Shown here piece after piece: positions 6,514 to 7,861 of a DNA stretch of 7,861 nucleotides. Below the pieces are notes generated by a model. That model had not been told where the DNA came from. It did no database searches and saw only the letters and a list, made by a program, of their open reading frames with translations. This DNA is from Archangium sp. (GTDB lineage Bacteria; Myxococcota; Myxococcia; Myxococcales; Myxococcaceae): NCBI GenBank assembly GCA_016793585.1, contig JAEUJR010000672.1:1-7861 (forward strand). The letters are read 5' to 3'. The stretch's first letter is position 1. The number at the start of each line of letters is the position of its first letter. The translations under genes and the position numbers were made by a program.

Positions 6514-6529
6514 AGCAACACCGGTGCCA
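6514..6529 (-). promoter_or_regulatory. Sigma-54 (-24/-12) promoter
   Basis: The minus strand reads TGGCAC-CGGTG-TTGCT. This matches the RpoN consensus TGGCAC-N5-TTGCW at every fixed position, with the essential GG (6528-6527) and GC (6516-6515) exactly ten bases apart. Predicted start of transcription is near 6504. Just beyond it, no gene in this direction begins before the terminator at 6470-6426. Confidence 0.8.
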
Positions 6530-6536
6530 TGGAGGA

Positions 6537-6561
6537 GATCTTCCATTCTCGTCGGAAGATC
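6537..6561. repeat. Perfect 8-bp inverted repeat upstream of the sigma-54 promoter
   Basis: GATCTTCC and GGAAGATC flank a nine-base spacer, centred at 6549 and ending eight bases before the -24 element. No T-run follows in either direction, so it is not an intrinsic terminator. It may be a protein-binding site acting on the promoter. Confidence 0.55.
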
Positions 6562-6582
6562 ATCGACTTAGGCGAGGCGCAT

Positions 6583-6642
6583 CACGAAAGACTGCGACAT
6601 GCCGCCGACCGATCGTGACAGGCGCGTCATGGTCCCACGAAA
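6583..6642 (-). promoter_or_regulatory. Possible enhancer sites for a sigma-54 activator
   Basis: Two direct copies of TTTCGTG on the minus strand (6642-6636 and 6589-6583) lie 53 bases apart, about five helical turns, with an inverted TCGTG core between them (6613-6617, plus strand). They sit roughly 80-138 bases before the predicted start at 6504, the usual range for enhancer-binding protein sites. No search for this motif elsewhere could be made. Confidence 0.3.
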
Positions 6643-6653
6643 AGCGATGTGGA

Positions 6654-7589
6654 TCAGGTGAGGTCTGAGAGCACGCCGCGAATGGTCTCACGAATCGAGA
6701 ACGCGGGCTGCCAGTGGGTTTCTCTGCGCCATCGACCGCCGTCGACCATGCAGAGGAACTGAATGTGGTCGAGCTCTTCGGGGGGATAACTCGCGAGCCG
6801 GTACTTGAAGAGTGACGACACGAGGCCGCGCGCGATCGGGTGCGGCACGGGAATCGGCCTGGCGCCGAGCTCTTTGAAGCACGACGAGAGCGGCACTTCT
6901 CCGGGGCCGGTGACGTTGTAGACGCCCTTGAGGCCGGGCTTGAGCGCCTCGACGAGCGCGGCGCCCACGTCGTGCATGTGAATGAGCTGCACCATCGGGT
7001 CGAAGCCCATCAGCGTCATCGGGCGCTTGAGGCGCAGGTAGTTCGACGGCGCGTTCTTGATGGTGGGGCCGACGATGTGCACGGGCCGCAGCACCACCGT
7101 CTCGACGCTCGGCTGTCGCCAGAAGAAGCCGTGCGCGAGCATGTCGACCTCGATGAGATCGCGCACCGAGGGAAACCGGCTGGCCGCCATCAACGGCGCC
7201 TCTTCCGAGAGGAAGTTCGAGTTGTCGGGTGACGGGCCGTAGACGTTCGCGCTCGAGAGCACGACGAGCTTCTTCACGCCGAACTTCGCCGCGCAGTCGA
7301 GGATTCGGGTGGTGCCCAGCACGTTGAAGCTGTGGTGGTCCTCCGCGCTCATGCGCGGGTCATGCATGATGCCCATGTGCACGATGGCCTTGATGGGCAG
7401 CTTGCGGAAGACGTCGTCGGTCTTCTTCTTGCGCAGGTCGATCTGAAAGTGCTCGACGTCTTTCGGTTTGCCGATGAACGGCCGGCGATCGATGCCCGCC
7501 ACGCGCTCGGTGCGGTGGAGCAGCTTCGCCACGACGCGGCCCAGGTTGCCCGAGATGCCCGTCACCAGCACCACCCCATCGCCGCTCAA
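6654..7589 (-). CDS. Extended SDR (NAD-dependent epimerase/dehydratase-like) with atypical active site
   Basis: A 311-residue Rossmann-fold protein of the extended short-chain dehydrogenase family (COG0451/GalE-like). The dinucleotide motif is TGISGNLG (residues 10-17); D34 after the second strand favours NAD(H), and D51 (IDLR) is the usual adenine contact. The central strand LVVLSSANVYGPSPDN supplies the Ser. The expected Tyr-x3-Lys is replaced by F139-PSV-R143 (RFPSVRDLIEVDM), so normal redox chemistry is doubtful. A typical substrate-domain segment (TVVLRPVHIVGPTIKNAPSN) is kept. The TTG start at 7589 was chosen because AAGGAG lies seven bases upstream and the codon overlaps the stop of the preceding acyltransferase gene (TTGA); no in-frame ATG is nearby. 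The coupling suggests a role in lipid or envelope metabolism. The substrate is unknown. Confidence 0.85.
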   Translation of the reverse strand: MSGDGVVLVTGISGNLGRVVAKLLHRTERVAGIDRRPFIGKPKDVEHFQIDLRKKKTDDVFRKLPIKAIVHMGIMHDPRMSAEDHHSFNVLGTTRILDCAAKFGVKKLVVLSSANVYGPSPDNSNFLSEEAPLMAASRFPSVRDLIEVDMLAHGFFWRQPSVETVVLRPVHIVGPTIKNAPSNYLRLKRPMTLMGFDPMVQLIHMHDVGAALVEALKPGLKGVYNVTGPGEVPLSSCFKELGARPIPVPHPIARGLVSSLFKYRLASYPPEELDHIQFLCMVDGGRWRRETHWQPAFSIRETIRGVLSDLT

Positions 7590-7861
7590 AAGAAGACTCC
7601 TTTTCGCTCCGACAGGCCCTTCTCGAGCATCGCCTGAATCGTCGCCTTCACCACCTTCACCCGCTTCTCGAGCTCGGCGTCTTCGTCGTCGGCGCGGCCG
7701 GTGAAGGTGAGCGGCTCTCCGAAATAGATGCGGTACTTCGCAGGCAGGGGAAACGGCAGGCCGTACGGCGTCACCGGCAGCGCCGGCATGCCGAACAGTT
7801 TTCCGACCGTCTTGAGGTTGAGCAGCGCCGGAGCCTGCTCTTCACTGCCGACCACCGCGAC
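7586..7861 (-). CDS. PlsC-like phospholipid/glycerol acyltransferase (C-terminal end, partial)
   Basis: The last 91 residues of a protein running off the right edge of the window. VVGSEEQAPALLNL, then KLFGMPALPVTPYGLPFPLP, then YRIYFGEPLTF match the end of the PlsC/LPLAT acyltransferase domain, where G-EE-P, P-TP and FGEP motifs follow in this order. A charged C-terminal helix follows (DAELEKRVKVVKATIQAMLEKG). Such enzymes transfer an acyl chain to lysophospholipid or a related acceptor at the inner membrane. The catalytic HX4D motif lies outside the window, so activity cannot be judged. The stop overlaps the TTG start of the SDR gene by four bases, and the SDR ribosome site lies inside this reading frame. 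Confidence 0.8.
   Translation of the reverse strand, partial: VAVVGSEEQAPALLNLKTVGKLFGMPALPVTPYGLPFPLPAKYRIYFGEPLTFTGRADDEDAELEKRVKVVKATIQAMLEKGLSERKGVFF
7597..7602 (-). promoter_or_regulatory. Ribosome binding site deciding the TTG start of the SDR gene
   Basis: AAGGAG on the minus strand, seven bases before TTG 7589. It is the clearest Shine-Dalgarno sequence in the window and lies inside the end of the acyltransferase gene, which supports translation from the unusual TTG. Confidence 0.8.

Noticed and set aside
6568..6630. A short minus-strand open frame (two Met, ending SQSFVMRLA) between the SDR stop and the sigma-54 promoter
   Set aside because: It has 20 codons, no Shine-Dalgarno, and lies upstream of the promoter. 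It could be a tiny peptide of the SDR mRNA, but nothing supports translation.
1..7861. CRISPR arrays, tRNA/rRNA genes, insertion sequences or prophage genes
   Set aside because: No spaced direct repeats, cloverleaf-like sequence, transposase motif or terminal inverted repeats were seen in the window.

Overview
The window is GC-rich bacterial DNA whose third codon positions are almost all G or C. Long Pro/Ala-rich linkers, a very large TPR protein, an ECF sigma factor with a membrane anti-sigma partner, and a -24/-12 (sigma-54) promoter together suggest a myxobacterium, probably of the Myxococcus/Cystobacter group (Cystobacterineae). That placement is an inference from style, not from a marker gene.

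Layout, left to right. Positions 1-218 (+) hold the end of a cardiolipin synthase-type phospholipase D. Converging on it is a minus-strand pair: a 1321-residue single-pass membrane TPR protein (4539-574) and a coupled small two-helix membrane protein (577-206). A short intergenic region (4540-4662) separates the TPR gene from a divergent small lipoprotein gene (4663-5109, +). Next, on the minus strand, comes an ECF sigma factor (6355-5768) overlapped by 4 bases with a six-helix NrsF/DUF1109-like anti-sigma factor (5771-5115).

The most interesting part is the non-coding stretch 6377-6653. On the minus strand it holds a near-perfect sigma-54 promoter (6529-6514), then a 9-bp hairpin, then a strong intrinsic terminator with eight U residues (ending 6426). 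This is the architecture of a sigma-54-driven small RNA of about 79 nt. Upstream of the promoter are an 8-bp inverted repeat and three TCGTG half-sites in the usual range of an enhancer-binding protein.

Positions 6654-7861 (minus) carry a lipid or envelope pair: the end of a PlsC-like acyltransferase, translationally coupled to an extended SDR epimerase/dehydratase-like protein that lacks the usual Tyr/Lys catalytic pair.

The window thus joins lipid metabolism (cardiolipin synthase, acyltransferase), an envelope stress-sensing sigma/anti-sigma module, an unrecognised TPR membrane assembly, and a probable regulatory RNA. All protein calls rest on reading motifs; no database search was run.
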